Position numbers and translations under genes: made by a program. The notes under the pieces are model-generated. The model was not told the DNA's origin and ran no database searches. It worked only from the letters and a program-made list of their open reading frames with translations. Of a stretch of DNA of 64,000 nucleotides, positions 1 to 12,615 are shown piece by piece (the first letter of the stretch is position 1; each line of letters begins with the position of its first letter). The DNA lies in contig NC_133946.1 in assembly GCF_031877795.1 (NCBI RefSeq), forward strand, positions 10,267,144 to 10,331,143, in the 5' to 3' direction. Origin of the DNA: Strix aluco. Its lineage: Eukaryota; Chordata; Aves; Strigiformes; Strigidae.

Positions 1-597
1 GGCCAAGCAGCACCAGTTGAGAACATCCCAGGTGGTCAAATGGCTTATGCCCACTAGAGGGACCTGCCACCAACTCACAGAGCTACAGGAACAGCCTTGG
101 CTACTCAGTCCTGCTGCCTTCCACAGCAGGGCTCTGCTTTTGCCTAGAAGGCATAAACATGCCAAAGCTACCTGCATCTCTGAGCCTCAGACATTAGTAT
201 TAAAATAATCCCAGGCCAACTGCAGACATGCTTTATATTAATGTTTACAAGTTATCTAGTAATCACTAATTACCGAGTTGTTCTACTAGGTCATTAAGTT
301 GCTATAACCATTAATAGTCTTTTTGCTGATGGATTTTCCATCCTATATATGATGTACATACATCATGTTTAATTTATTTACAACTACTTGTCAGCTGTTC
401 AAGATTTTTTTAAAGGAACTTAATGTGAGCTATGACCTGCTTACAAAGGCTGAAGAAAGTAGACACAGATGAAAACAATTTTTTTCCAGAAACTGTCATC
501 ACATCGTAGTTTTAGATCTTTATGGTAGAGCGTGCTTTTTGTTGACTAAGGTGTTCTTCCCAGTTCCTGGTACATGAGTGTGCACACAGACACTGAC

Positions 598-726
598 CTC
601 CACAGATAATTTCTTCCCCAAAGTAAACAAGAAAGGGTGCATATCAATATCAGGATCCTTCTCGAAGCAATTTGGTTTGGCATGGTGCTGGGAGTGCAGA
701 AGAGTCCACCATTTGGCCGACGCCCC
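598..726 (-). CDS. FADS1-like: Gene A exon 5: histidine box II
   Basis: 129 bp encoding residues 217-259, with [20 protein letters not shown] and ending LGKKLSVE. The 129-bp length, three more than the 126 bp of FADS2 exon 5, is the FADS1 type. Donor GTCAGT, acceptor AAACAG. No exon 6 is recognisable in 1-597, so the gene continues to the left of the window. Confidence 0.92.
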
Positions 727-3700
727 CTGTTTTAGTGAAGAACAAAGTATGGGAAGTACAATGCTTTCAGAGCCAGATTCTCTCCGATTCCCTCCTGCGC
801 CCACTGCTGAACCCATTGTCTTCCACAGAGTCTTCAGAACACACACTTTTACAGGAAAGTCATCAAATCTAAGAAGTTTTCCACGGACAAGTACTTACAA
901 TCAAATGGCACATCACAAACTTATGCAGCAAGTGGTTCCACTTGGTCTTCCTGAATACTGAAAGATGTCCTAAATCATGTTGTAACCATGAAGCTTGGAC
1001 CTGGAAGAGGAAAAATAAAACATTGGGAGCGGGCAAAAAGAGGAATCGGGACCAGCACAGTGCCACACCCATCCCTTGCTTTGAAATATCAAGATTTATT
1101 TCTTAGACACTGCTCCGAAGTCACAATCAGATGAAAATGAAATCCTGACACTTCTAAGGCTTTCCCCAGAATCTACCTTGCTGAAAGAATCCCAGACTAA
1201 GTTTAGTGGGAGCTCCCCATATGCAGAGTTTCTTCTTTACATCTTCTGTAAATACATGCCATATAGTGATTGTCTTCTTATGACAAAGGAGGACTATCCC
1301 AAGTAAGGAAACGTAGGGCTACAAAACTACAATAATATTATGTGTATGTAAGTTGATGCAAGGCCACGTGTACATGCTGTGGACTTAGTTGCTTACCTGG
1401 GAAATGGTCAGCACCACCAGAGAGATGATAAAGGGCATTAAGGATGTCCCAAAGTAGAGGAGGATGAGCCAAGCAGCAGTATCCAACAGGAGGATGTGAG
1501 CAAGGTGCAGGAAGAAGAAGAGTTGATTTGGGTCCAGAAGTCCCATTTTCTCAACAGTAGCACGCAATTCACGGAAGTCTTTCACCAGCATTTTCTGTGG
1601 AAAGCACCAGTATTATATGTTCCATGTTTATAGTGTGGCACTGCAGCCTCAAAAGCCCAGGATCACTTTAATGGAGTAAAGAATCACAGAATCCCAGAAT
1701 CATCTGGGTTGGAAAAGCCCTTGAAGATCATCCAGTCCAACCATGAACCTCACCCTGACTGTTCTCAACTCCACCAGATCCCTCAGCGCTGGGTCAACCC
1801 CACTCTTCAACCCCTCCAGGGATGGGGACTCCCCCCCTGCCCTGGGCAGCCCATTCCAACGCCCAACAACCCCTTCTGCAAAGAAATACTTCCCAATAGC
1901 CAGTCTAAACCTTCCCTGGTTTAGAAACAGCAAAGGATCCAGCCGAATGGGTAAGAGCTGGGCTTGCACACTAGTAGACACTACAGCTTCTCTGTGTCTT
2001 TGCCTGATAAGGTACCCAGAGCAGAGGAGCAAGCAGCAGCCATCACAGAGCACATTGTCTGTACCTCCAGCTCCTGAGACTGGTTGCTTCTTCCATCATC
2101 TTCTTGGCAGATAGCCTAGGGCTCAGATGGAAGTTGTGTCTAGTGAAAGGAGTACTGTAAGTGCATGAACATAGCATGCCACCTTGTGGTAGGCCTTTGG
2201 GATGAAATTACTCCTCTTCTGCCACCAGTTCCAATAGATGAATATATGTTTTCACTTTACTCTTCCCAAGATTAACAGGGGAGGGTTAAATGCCTGTATG
2301 AAAATGGCACGTACAGCCCAGCTGGCCTCAGGCTGGTGGGCACTGAGGAAGGAGGATGGAAGGAGAAATGAGCACAGTCCAGGTGCTAGACCAACACCTT
2401 TGGCTTTGCGAGCTCTGCAGGTGCCTTCCAAACCTGATTCCTGTCTTTGTGCAACCCAACCCACAAAGGAGCTTGCCAGCCTACTTTCCCAATCATTTGG
2501 GGGAAATGGAGTTTGCATGGAGCAAGGCACGTGCAGGCTCTGGTGCAGGCCAGCTATGGGATTGAGAAATAGGCAAGGCATGGCCACAGAGGGGTGGGAG
2601 GGTTCACGAGGGTCCCACCTACATAGGAAGTGTGGCCATGCCGTTCTGGGACAGCCAGACTGCTCTGAAATGTGTTTCTGATGCCTGAGTTACATGGGGC
2701 CATGAATCATGTTTCCCCTCTTCACCATGCAGTGTGGGACTATGCAAAGGAAAACTCAGGGCAGGCTCGGAGGAATGGAAAAAACAGATGGTCTTGGCTA
2801 GAGGGAAGCAATGAGGACCATACAGCCCAGGGAATATTTGTACTCCAAGATTATTCCTGTTCTGTTGCCTGTGCCTCTTTCATGACGTTTTCTTTGACAC
2901 ACCAGATTGGTTACTCTCACAGTGCCATCAACAGCGCTCCTGTGAATGATCATTCTGTGAATGACCTTGACACTGCTACAGGAAGGCTGACCAAAAGGAC
3001 AATGCCAATACAGCCTGTGAAACTTAGTTCAAGGCTAAAAACACTCTACCTGCAGTCTCTCCCTACAGATGCCTACAACAGAAGGGAGTACAGTCTGAAA
3101 ATTACTATAAACTGGAAAGAATGACTGAATTTTTGGTTATCTTTTTCTCAAAGCAAGGGAAGGAAGAAATGGTGATAGCTGTGATATTCATGAGAGCAAA
3201 ACAGGCTCTGCTATTTATGTAGAGTTGCTGTGATAAGAAAAATTCATCTTCAGTAATCTTATTCTCAACCACATAATGTGGACTTAGACTAATATTCATG
3301 TATTGTTTATAAGTAGTAGCACAAAAAACTTGTGGAGAACCTGGATCCCATTGTTCCAGGAGCTATGTTGATACAGAATAACAAAGTCTAATCTCAGAAT
3401 ATTTTCCTTTAATCTACCTTTGATCCAATTTACAAGGATAGACTTACATTTTTAGTGGGCTCAATACTGGGTTGATCTGGTGCTAGCTCCCCAATCTCCA
3501 GTGACTTCAAGTACTTGCTCACCAGCACCTTGTCAACATGGAATGCTACAAAGGCATCCTGCAAATGCACAAAAGTAAGAAGAGGTAAGAAAAACAAATT
3601 CTATGTTACTAACCTCAATCTGCTGTGCACAGCAAGACATTCACTGTGGAGGAACCACAGTAGCAAGGATGGCTGGTTTCACTTTCTATTCCCTCAAGTT

Positions 3701-6700
3701 TTGTTGACCTTTTTCTTCTTGTGTTTGTCATATGATCTTACATGAGATCTTATTTCAGCTGGCAAATGGAAGAGGTCTGACTTCCACTACTGTGATTACT
3801 AGAGGTATGCAAGCTCCATAATGCAAAATTGAATGAATCTCCATCATACGCCTAAAGCAGAGTCTAGCTCCCTTGCCTTTCTTCTTCCCCCTCTTCTCAA
3901 CCCCAATATTAGTGACATTTCCATCTTCCTGGACATCCAGGTGCCAAAAAGACCTTTGTTATCAGCAAACCAGAATCTTCTTTGTTGTGCAATTTGTCAA
4001 AAGAGAAAATTTCCCTTTAAATCTGATCACTTAAAAGAAAAATGTGGTTCCTGTTATTCACTGAGTAGAGAACTGCACTCCCAAATTAACTAAAACAGGA
4101 AGCATTTCATCAAGTGACACCAGAGAACTTTCTATTTTTCTCCTTAGTACTTGGAAGTATGAATGCAAGGACACAATTCATAAGCACAGGCCTGGTGTTA
4201 CTGATCTCTCTTAAAGATAGGAGTATGAAAAAGCAGTGGTGTGGCAGCCCGTAGGCAGGGCTGGGGACAGAAAGGACAGGATGCAGAAAAGCAGAAGAGC
4301 ATGAAGGGGGCAGCTGGAGCCCTGAAGCACAGCTGAGGCTGAGCCGAGCTGTGAATTCAGTCTGTAGGACAGGAACTTCCCCTGAAGATTCTCCAACCAT
4401 AGAAAATTGCTTTTGTGCATTGGTACCTTCAACTTACATGCCTGCTTTTGTGCCATCTTTCATCCAATTTCATTTAGTCATCCTAAACAGACCAGAATCA
4501 GTGCTTTGCTGCATTCCAGCCCCAGGGTTACTCTGGGCAAATGTTTATTAAAAACGGTTGTGTGACAAAATGAAGTTGCTTAGCTAATCTGTTTGAGCAA
4601 ACTGCTACAGAATTGCTGTCCTCTACTCCAGAATGTCACAGGTTTCGGCAACTGCATGACTAACACTGAGGCATATATGTAACATACAGTGGGTTTAAAT
4701 TCCATGCACATGATTGCCATCACTGATGAATCCAAAAATCAGCAAGCAGTTTCTCTGCAAAATAATCTACTGAAAGTACCTGGTTATTTCATGGTATTGC
4801 AACACCAGCTGTTTTTACAGTCTCCAAAATTCAACCAAATTTTGCCAAATTCAGCCAAAAATTCCAGTCTTAAGATTGTTGCTCCTTTTTTTTAAGTCAC
4901 CTCATTCCCTAATTCTGCTCTTTTATCCTTTGAGAAACACCACAACAAAAAGCAGCAATAAAAGGACTCCACGGTTTTGTGCTGTGTCACCCTTACCAGT
5001 GTTGTGGCATTAATCATACTCATTTTTCCATTTCTCTGGTTTCTTTTCTTACTGGTAAAATCTTCCAGTCAAACCAAGATAATTTCTTAATTTTTCATAA
5101 TACACATCCAAAAGATTAAGCAGTTGACCTATTCCAAGATGCACAGACCTCACTAAAGTCTTATGGATTTTCTTCATAAATCCTTCTTTCACTTCTTTTT
5201 GTCTCTGCCTCCCAGACTAAAGAGCCCACTGAATTCACAGTGTCTCATGACACTGCTTTTAGTAACAAAGAGGAGGTTCTTACTTCACCCACAATGTCCT
5301 GGATACATTCCCACTGCAACTCAGCGTGGATATAACCAAGTTTGCTCTAAACCAGATAGTTCACACATAATCAGGCTATGCAAGAGAGCGCAGAAGTCCA
5401 TTTACCCTGCTTCTCTTAGAGGCTGACTAGTGCCAGCATGGCTTTCTCTGTACTGGATTACACAAACCTGCACTATAGCAAATATTCCACCTTTGAATAG
5501 TTTTTGCTGAGGCCAAGATGCACAGCTTGTAAGTGTGCAGAGTTCAAGCAGGGCAAGATACTCCACTCTCACATGTATCAATTTGCCTTGGCATAAATAC
5601 CAATTCTGAATATTGTGCCTTGTCAGAAGCAAGGATGCTGTTGTTACCCAAAAGCGCCAAGTTGATGAAGATCTATGTGTTCTTCAGCATCTCTGCAGCA
5701 AAATAATACCCCTTCCTATTAATTTCACTTACAGCCCTTGAGCTGGAGTTTTATCATATATGCTTAAAAAGAGAGAAGGGAAATAACCAGACCTTTTTCC
5801 ATTATGGTGCACAGCCTATTTAATGTGCTTCACACTTGAGTGTGAAGACAGTTTTGCTGGTGTAACATAAAACTGGCTGAAGTCTTGCAGGGCTTAATGA
5901 TTTGGACATGGAACCAAGCTATAAGAACCCGCTCAAATCCCAGAAATCTGTGTTTTCCAAGTTCATGCCTTGTCTGGGGTATTCCAGCATGCTAGAATGA
6001 AAGAAGTCTGACAGTACTAGATAGAGGACATGAATGATGGAAAATACAGAACACAAAGTGTAGCTAAAACAAAATTTGAAATTTAAACTTAGTGGACTGA
6101 AAATTATTTTTATTTCCATGAGCCTCAAATATCCCTTACATATGGAAGATCAGGGAACTATTTGTCTTGGGTTGTTTTTTTTTTTTTTCAAAGCAGGGAA
6201 GCAATCACATTTCTCACATTTTTGTAGAGATGTTAATTTGCCACTATTTTCTACCCTTCCTGCATATACCAGAAGGCAAGAACTCCAGGAAATTTGCTGA
6301 GCGTTTTGGTGTGTGTTTACAAGTTTCCATGGCACTAAAATAGCAGTTAGACCAGGAAACATGAGGAGCAGGCATCTTTTTGCCCACACACCAACCCGCC
6401 AACAGCTGGACACTTGTTAACTGGCCGATTCTTTCAATTTTGTTCATCTCAAAGGTCAGAAGGACCATGTGCAATAACTACAGAAACTTTTCTGGAAGAC
6501 TGTGTGGGAAAGCGTGCTGTCTTTGCTCTCCCTCTGAGCTGTGCCGGGCGGTATTTAGGAGGGATACCTTTCCTAAAGGTTTGTTTCTGGAAGCAAATGC
6601 TGTTGCCACGGGGCTGATGCACCGCTTGTGGCACCTTCCCCTGGCTGTAAGCAATCACTGCAGGGCACAGTAGCTGCAAAAGCAAGATCAGGAGATAAAA

Positions 6701-7220
6701 GGAATCCTAAAGATTTCAGCTGGATAAACAGTTACAGCCTGCTCGCCCCACGGGCTAAGCCTCCCCATTTGCCCGTTTCCACCGCATGGAGCTGGAAAGC
6801 TTCCAGGGAGCTGCAATACCCCGACCCTGCTCCGTACCCTTGAGCCCTACCAATTCCCACCCCGCCCAGAAATCATCTCCCAAGCTCTCACTGCACGATC
6901 TTTGCCGGGCACCGGCCTCCCCACTCCGCACCCCAAAAAACAGCCGGTAGCAAGGGCCCCCCCACCCCAGCCCCGCCGCTCACCGTGGCGTCCTGCCCGG
7001 CGTGGCTGCCGAGGAGCCGGGCCCCCCCCGGGTGCCTGTGGCAGAAGTGGCTGATGTCGTACACCTTCCTCTCGATCACCAGCCACCGCTCCTGCGGCCG
7101 CGGCCCCCGCCCGCTGCGCTCCCCGATCTCCTCCCAGGTGAAGCGCCGAAGCGCCGGCCCCGCCGCGGGGTCCCCATCGCGCTCTTCACGCACCTCCCCG
7201 GCCCCTCGCAGCGGTGCCAT
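598..7220 (-). CDS. FADS1-like: FADS1-like front-end fatty acid desaturase, gene A (exons 1-5; partial, 3' part beyond left edge)
   Basis: Acyl-CoA desaturase of the FADS1/FADS2 family, with a cytochrome b5 domain fused to a membrane desaturase; known family members insert double bases of unsaturation (double bonds) into long-chain polyunsaturated acyl-CoAs at the ER. Coding exons on the minus strand: 6984-7220, 3448-3558, 1397-1594, 899-1000, 598-726 (237, 111, 198, 102, 129 bp), all phase 0 with GT donors and AG acceptors. Exon sizes 2-4 equal those I know for human FADS1/2. Visible motifs: heme-binding HPGG at residues 63-66, first histidine box HDLGH 190-194, second box HSQHH 227-231. The third box (QIEHH type) would be in exon 10, outside the window. 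The start was chosen at 7220 because it has A at -3 and G at +4 and gives an N-terminus like FADS1; in-frame ATGs at 7226 and 7295 are alternatives. The usual WWNH before box two reads WWTLL here. FADS1 is the closest family by residues; exact orthology among avian copies is unresolved. Confidence 0.9.
899..1000 (-). CDS. FADS1-like: Gene A exon 4: histidine box I
   Basis: 102 bp encoding residues 183-216, with [12 protein letters not shown] carrying the first di-iron histidine box HDLGH. It ends at a GTAAGT donor; the acceptor is CTTCCAG. Gene A keeps KWNHLLHKF after the box, as in FADS1. Confidence 0.93.
1397..1594 (-). CDS. FADS1-like: Gene A exon 3: first membrane segments
   Basis: 198 bp encoding residues 117-182. 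[13 protein letters not shown] is the family signature entering the desaturase domain. It is followed by two hydrophobic stretches ([20 protein letters not shown] and the [13 protein letters not shown] region). Acceptor CCACAG, donor GTAAGC. Confidence 0.93.
1686..1935 (-). mobile_element. CR1 LINE 3' end in intron 2 of gene A
   Basis: Read on the minus strand it has the CR1 3' signature (TTGGACTGGATGATCTTCAAGG, then TTTTCCAACCCAGATGATTC, ending in ATTCTGTG-type repeats). It is nearly identical to the copy at 7806-8045. Confidence 0.85.
3448..3558 (-). CDS. FADS1-like: Gene A exon 2: end of cytochrome b5 domain and linker
   Basis: 111 bp encoding residues 80-116. It begins DAFVAFH, whose histidine is the expected second heme ligand, and continues to [14 protein letters not shown]. 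The acceptor is TTTGCAG and the donor GTAAGT. It is highly similar to gene B exon 2 and to the relic exon at 32.1-32.2 kb. Confidence 0.93.
6984..7220 (-). CDS. FADS1-like: Gene A exon 1: cytochrome b5 core
   Basis: Encodes residues 1-79. It contains [19 protein letters not shown] and HRHPGG, the hallmarks of the fused cytochrome b5 domain, and ends in GQDAT directly before a GTGAGC donor (complement of 6978-6983). The segment is very GC-rich and sits in a CpG island. Relative to gene B the stretch after HPGG differs (LLGSHAGQ instead of VISHYAGQ). Confidence 0.9.
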
Positions 7221-7439
7221 CCTCATCACCCTGCCCCTTCCCTCCCTCCCTCCCTCCCGCTCGGCAGCCCCAGCATCCCGCTCTCGCCAGGGCATATTAA
7301 GGGCGGGACGCGTCCCAGCCCCCGCCCTCCTCCTTGTCCCCGTCCCCAGCCCCGGGAGGTCGGCACAGAGGTTTTGGGGGGAAGGAGAGAGGTGCTGGGC
7401 TGCAGGCAGAGCTCCTGCACAAGCTCCAGCTGCTCTGGG

Positions 7440-7459
7440 TCCCCCCCCCCCCCCCCCCA
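7440..7459. repeat. Poly-C run in the CpG island
   Basis: A run of about 19 C bases on the plus strand (poly-G on the gene A sense strand), upstream of the gene A start. A G-quadruplex-prone or error-prone tract. Confidence 0.8.
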
Positions 7460-7740
7460 GTGTCTCCTTCCCGGCTCCGGCAGCCCCCCTGCAATCCGAG
7501 TGCGCAAAGCACAGCAGGAACTACAGGGAAGGACTATCCGACCGCTCAGGTTTTTTCTCGACTAGCTCGTTCTGTGCCCAAGACAGGCTTACTGAGCTCT
7601 GACAGGGAAAACTTCACTTAAAACACACCTCTGATTAACCCGCTGTTAACCAGAAAAAAATAACATCACTGCGGCTTACTTTAGATGTTACAGTCCATGA
7701 ACCCCTTTGGCAGAAGCAAAAGTCATGCACGTTCTTATAC

Positions 7741-7765
7741 TCTTTTTTTTTTTTTTTTTTTTTTT
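7741..7765. repeat. Poly-T tract
   Basis: About 25 consecutive T bases between the gene A promoter region and the CR1 copy at 7806. Confidence 0.9.
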
Positions 7766-7805
7766 CCTCCAAAAAAGCCCATTCTAATCTCTTAAGAACT
7801 CAGAA

Positions 7806-8045
7806 CCACAGAATCATCTGGGTTGGAAAAGCCCTTGAAGATCATCCAGTCCAACCATGAACCTCACCCTGACTGTTCCCAACTCCACCAGATCCCTCAG
7901 CGCTGGGTCAACCCCACTCTTCAACCCCTCCAGGGACGGGGACTCCACCCCTGCCCTGGGCAGCCCATTCCAACGCCCAACAACCCCTTCTGCAAAGAAA
8001 TACTTCCTAAGAGCCAGTCTGACCCTGCCCGGGCGCAGCTTCTAA
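7806..8045 (-). mobile_element. CR1 LINE 3' end upstream of gene A
   Basis: Same CR1 subfamily and orientation as the copy at 1686-1935, with only scattered differences over about 235 bp. It lies just upstream of the gene A CpG island, next to a 25-nt poly-T tract. Confidence 0.85.
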
Positions 8046-10429
8046 AATTCTTAAGTAAACTATTGACTTGGGGACTCCAGGAAATTAGTATTAATTGCAA
8101 AACATTTGGTTCAGATTTTCCTATCTTTCTAAACAATCACAGTGTTCACATAATTTTCTCCTTTCAAAACAAACCACAAAGTCTTAAATATTATTATAAA
8201 ACCACAACTGAGTCAATCATTTCTTTATTCCATAGAAAAACACATGTTAAAGCCCACATCATCATCATCCCAGATAGAGGAGCACACAATTAGGATAGAG
8301 TTTGCAAAGCATGTGATCAAAGCTGAAATTAATTTGTCTGAGTTACTATCTTTTGATGGTTTGCAGTATTTCATTTGAATTAATTCCTATGCATTGGTAA
8401 CACTTCTCACACATCTACTTGCATTTTTTCTTCCTCAGTGCTCATTTGCTTTTGAGTCTGTTTGGGCTAGTAAGTCCTCACTTGATAATAATTCTGCAGT
8501 CTGTATTTCAAGTTAGAAATGCTGATCCAAAGAACCAGGAGAAATCTCATATTGTTTTCATTGTTAAGTTGTTTAAATAGTGTTTATGGCTCTTCCCCTT
8601 TAGAAGGAGGTGTGAAAAGACTGAAGCTGATTTCTCAGCCCAGCTCCCAATGACAGCCAATGCAATAAGGTGCCTTAAAAAGTTTAATTGTCATTATCAT
8701 CCATCTGTTTCTTTGCTTCTCCCCTGTCACAGTAGGCAGGCAGAACACATCTTTTCCTCCTCATTCCTGGGCTTTGCCATCCCTTAGGCTCATATCTGGT
8801 ACTTTTTACAGAATACATTTTTATAACATTTGAGATAAGCCTTCTCCAGTGCACCAGTACACACCTTCAGGAGTACAGCAGAACTTGTTCCTTTTAGCTT
8901 CCCTCTTACACTGAATACTCAACATTATTCAGCAGAAAAGGAGGAAGAATTCAGCCCCCCTTGTCCTATATCCATACCTCCTTATCTTTGACCCTAAAAT
9001 CCTGCATAAAGTTAAATAGCTTCAGCAACATCACTAAGAGATTTTCTATTTCATCTTTTTCTCCACCTTTCTGAGGATCTCAGATGGCCAGGGCAATCTG
9101 GCAATATGCAAGAGAAGTAAGTTCAAACCCCCTTGGTATTTTACCTTTCCAGTGAATCACAGGTTGTTGAATAAAATATAAAATTACCTTATTTTCCCGT
9201 CAACTTTGATGTAAAGCTGCAGCTACTGATGGATCAATAAGACAGGCAGGGAAAAGCTTTTTCCCCCAAGGTTTTTAGTACACTAAGCACCCAGCCACTC
9301 AGCTGTCCCTAATGAGCTTCTTGACTGGGTGAAAGATGTGTGCCCTTACACTGCCACAGGTGAGGTTAAAAAAACCTCAAACAACCAAAACCAACTTCTG
9401 TGCATGATTCAGAAACTGGTGTTTGGGAACTTTAGTGAGAGGTATTATGGAACACTGAGAACTGGTGATTTCAGGAGATAGGCCACAGCTTAGCTGGAGC
9501 TTTAGATTTTAAGAACTGCCCTCAAGCACCTAAAATGGTAGCCAGGCTATTAAGTCCTTTCTTGGATGTGTGTCAAACCCTTGGACAACTGAAGCTTTAA
9601 TTACTCAAAAATGAGCCACATAACCCGCTCAGAGAAGGAACTGTTACATGATGATTCTGTGATTCTCTTACATGGGTTGTATGGCACTCATGATATTACT
9701 ACTGTATCAGCCTGTAGACATTACTCGGATAGAAATGCTGATAATAGCAAAAATCGTTACTGTATCAGCCAGTGTTTACAATGGAACAATGCATTTAGTA
9801 ACAAACACTTCATTAATCTGACCCACAGCTATTACATCAAGTTGACAGCCACTCATTTTTTTACTGAAACCTCCCACTAAGCTAAACTTAGGCATTTCCA
9901 GTATTGCAGCTCTCTGATGTTTTGCAATCTGCTTTTTCACAATAAAAGATCTCAGCTGCTAAAAAGATAAACATCAAATTATGACTTGATATCTACCTGA
10001 TATCCACTTGTTTCTCACATATCCCACATTTTTATCCTCTGTAATCCATTCTTCCTTTCCTTGCATTAGGATGAAGAGGACCAAACGCGCATTATGGTCC
10101 TTTCTGGAACTCTTGTGTTAGTACGTACATCATCAAACCTAACAGGAAAAAAAAAATATATATATAATTAAAATGAGGTGGGGCTAAAAGGATCTTGTGT
10201 GCACTTTAAAATGTGAACATTGATTTTTCTAAACTGAGCTGTTGCACCTCATAAGTGGTATTTGCTGACTCTCAAAGGAACTCTGTTAGTTCTCTTTCTG
10301 CATGCCATGGTCATGGCAGATTCTTGAGCAGCGGAGAAACATTATCTACATGAATGGCACCAAAGACATGGGGAGGTTAAAGCACCTTCATATTTGTATG
10401 AGCAGGAACATTCTCTCCCCTGGTGACAA

Positions 10430-11075
10430 CATAGGATAGGATAGGACAGGATAGGGTAGAGTCAAAGAGTTGAGTTGGAAGGGACCTACAACTATCATCT
10501 ATCATTGTCCAAATGCCTCTTAAACACTGACAGGCTTGGGGCATCGACCACCTCTCTAGGAAGCCTGTTTCAGTGTTTGACACCCCTCTCCATAAAGAAA
10601 TGCTTCCTAATGCCCAGTCTGAACCTCCCCTGATGCAGCTTTGAGCCATTCCCATGCGTCCTGTCACTGGATCCCAGGGAGAAGAGCTCAGCACTTCCCT
10701 CCCCACTTCCCCTCCTCAGGAAGCTGTAGAGAACGATGAGGTTGTCCCTCAGCCTCCTTTTCTCCAAACTAGCCACTCCTTGTTGGACATTCCTTCCACC
10801 CCTGTCACCAGCTTTGTTGCCATCCTCTGGATGCATTCAAGTTAAATTTCATGTCATTGATGGTTGTGCAATGCTCTAATCTATCTAAATGCCTCTGCAC
10901 AGCCTCTTGTCCCTTGAGAGAGTCTACAGCAGCTCCCAGTTTGGTATCATCAGCAAACTTGCTAATGGTGCATCCAGATCATTCATAAAGATATTGAACA
11001 GAACTGGCCCTAGAATTGAGCCCTGAGGAACACCGCTGCTGACAGGTCGCCAGCCAATTATAGCCCCAGTCGATG
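10430..11075 (-). mobile_element. CR1 LINE fragment, longer copy
   Basis: The left end is the 3' terminus on the minus strand (GAGTTGGAAGGGACC on the plus strand, near a GATAGGATAGG-type terminal repeat). The body (to about 10845) has the usual CR1 text. The part from 10846 to 11075 (AACTTGCTAATGGTGCATCC, GAGCCCTGAGGAACACC) matches the sequence commonly found further upstream in avian CR1 copies. Older and more diverged than the 1.7- and 7.8-kb copies. Confidence 0.75.
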
Positions 11076-12414
11076 GGCCCTATTGATGTAGGATCACCAG
11101 CCAATTGTAGGAGCCTATTTGTGTTTTAAGGATCACTCCCCATCCCCTTCTTCCATGATTTAAGAAACTTGACAGGATAGGGCTACGTACAATTTTGGGT
11201 GCCATGTGCATCTGGAAAACAGAATGCAAGATCGTATTTGTTTCAGAAAATCTTAGGTGTGTCAGTGTATGAGGTAGTCTCACTGTAGCCTCCCTTAGCC
11301 TGCACAAATGCTGAAAAGTCAGAGTCTAACATTTTGACATGGAGTATAACCTGAAAACCTATGGACTTCATGACCAGTTCCCACATTTGGAAAATGTCCT
11401 AGTAGCTAATCCAAGATAAGGGCTGTGTAGTACTTGCATTCCTGCCACACTCAGTGTGTCCCTATCTGCTAGTACATTTTTATCCTGGCAGAAGAAGCCA
11501 CTGCCAATATATTTGAAACAATTTGCCTCTGAAAAATGCTTTGAATTGTAGTGAATAGCAAGAAAGAAGACAGGGTATTGATTTGCCTGGTAAGCAGCAT
11601 ATCAAATTCAATGTCTTCCTCTGTTAGCTATTTTAGACTGGTAGAAAATCAATTCAGTGGATTGCGTAGGCTGTTTCCTTCATTACTATAACTCAGTAAA
11701 ATCTTTTTAATGGGTTCCTCTTTCATTACAGTTGTGTGGGCAACAACAACAATTTCAGTAATAGATGATGCTGTGAATTTCTACAACACAAGTGACTGAA
11801 GGATATAATCAGAGCAGCCAGCCACAAAACATACCCCAAAAACTCCATAAACAGGGGTCTCTGAAAACAGCACACACACAAGAAAAAAAAAAAATTAATC
11901 TGAGTAAGCCAGAACAAAATACAAGTAAACAAAATAAAGCATGATCTATAAAAATGTAATGTATAGGAGGAGAATGCAAGTTGTATCCGTAGGTAACTAT
12001 TTGTGACCCATAACTCCTGTTCCTTCTTTTTCTTTTCTGATTCTTCTTGCCCATGTGGTGCAACATGTTAGAGGAATGAGAAGTAGAATCGGTGCCACTT
12101 CTTGAAGTTCACAGCAACAAGCAGGAAAGATTGCCATGGTGGGGACTTGAAATCAGGTCATAATGTTTTACTGAGGACTTCTGATGTGAGACTGTTCAGC
12201 CAAACCAGTGCTATGGATAAGACGCTGTACTTCACATGGGTCTGGAAGAATTTTGGATCTCCTGGTGCCCATTCCTGTAAAGCTAGACTCGTTGCCTATG
12301 CCTAATTTATGCTTTTCTGCTCCTCTGCTGACTTCATTTCACAGTGTTATGAACCCAGGGTTGACATCTGTCAACAAGTATACCAGAATGTTGTCCACGG
12401 CCTTTCAATATGTA

Positions 12415-12615
12415 ACCAGTGCTTATAAGACAGATGTAGAGAGACATTTTACCAAGGCCTATAGTGACAGGACAAGGAGCAACAGTTTTAACCTGAGAGA
12501 GGGTAGATTCAGATTGAACATAAGGAATACATTTTTATGATAAGGGTGGTGAGACACTGGAACAGGTTGCCCAGAGAAATTGTGGATGCTCCATCATTTT
12601 CATTGGTCATTAATC
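12415..12615 (+). mobile_element. CR1 LINE fragment
   Basis: GGCCTATAGTGACAGGACAAGGAGCAA, GAGGGTAGATTCAGATTGAACATAAGG (diverged) and GGTGAGACACTGGAACAGGTTGCCCAGAG are recognisable CR1 3'-region segments in plus orientation. The terminal part is missing. Confidence 0.8.

Larger units (their letters stand above)
6840..7510. promoter_or_regulatory. CpG island over the first exon of gene A
   Basis: About 670 bp of strongly GC-rich, CpG-dense DNA surrounds exon 1, unlike the AT-rich DNA around it. On the minus strand upstream of the start codon it holds Sp1-like CCCGCCC next to TTAATATG (complement of about 7294-7309). This is a probable promoter region; the transcription start is not visible from sequence. 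Confidence 0.75.

Noticed and set aside
1..597. Exon 6 of gene A
   Set aside because: No match to the LGKKKKK...[10 protein letters not shown] pattern on the minus strand; it must lie beyond the window.
1700..2053. 117-codon minus frame at 1.7-2.05 kb
   Set aside because: It lies mostly in the CR1 3' end; not a host gene.
6985..7602. Plus-strand open frames across the CpG island (205 and 187 codons)
   Set aside because: GC-rich shadows antisense to exon 1 of gene A, with low-complexity Pro/Arg/Ser composition.
10377..10845. Open frames at 10.4-10.8 kb on both strands
   Set aside because: They fall inside a CR1 copy.
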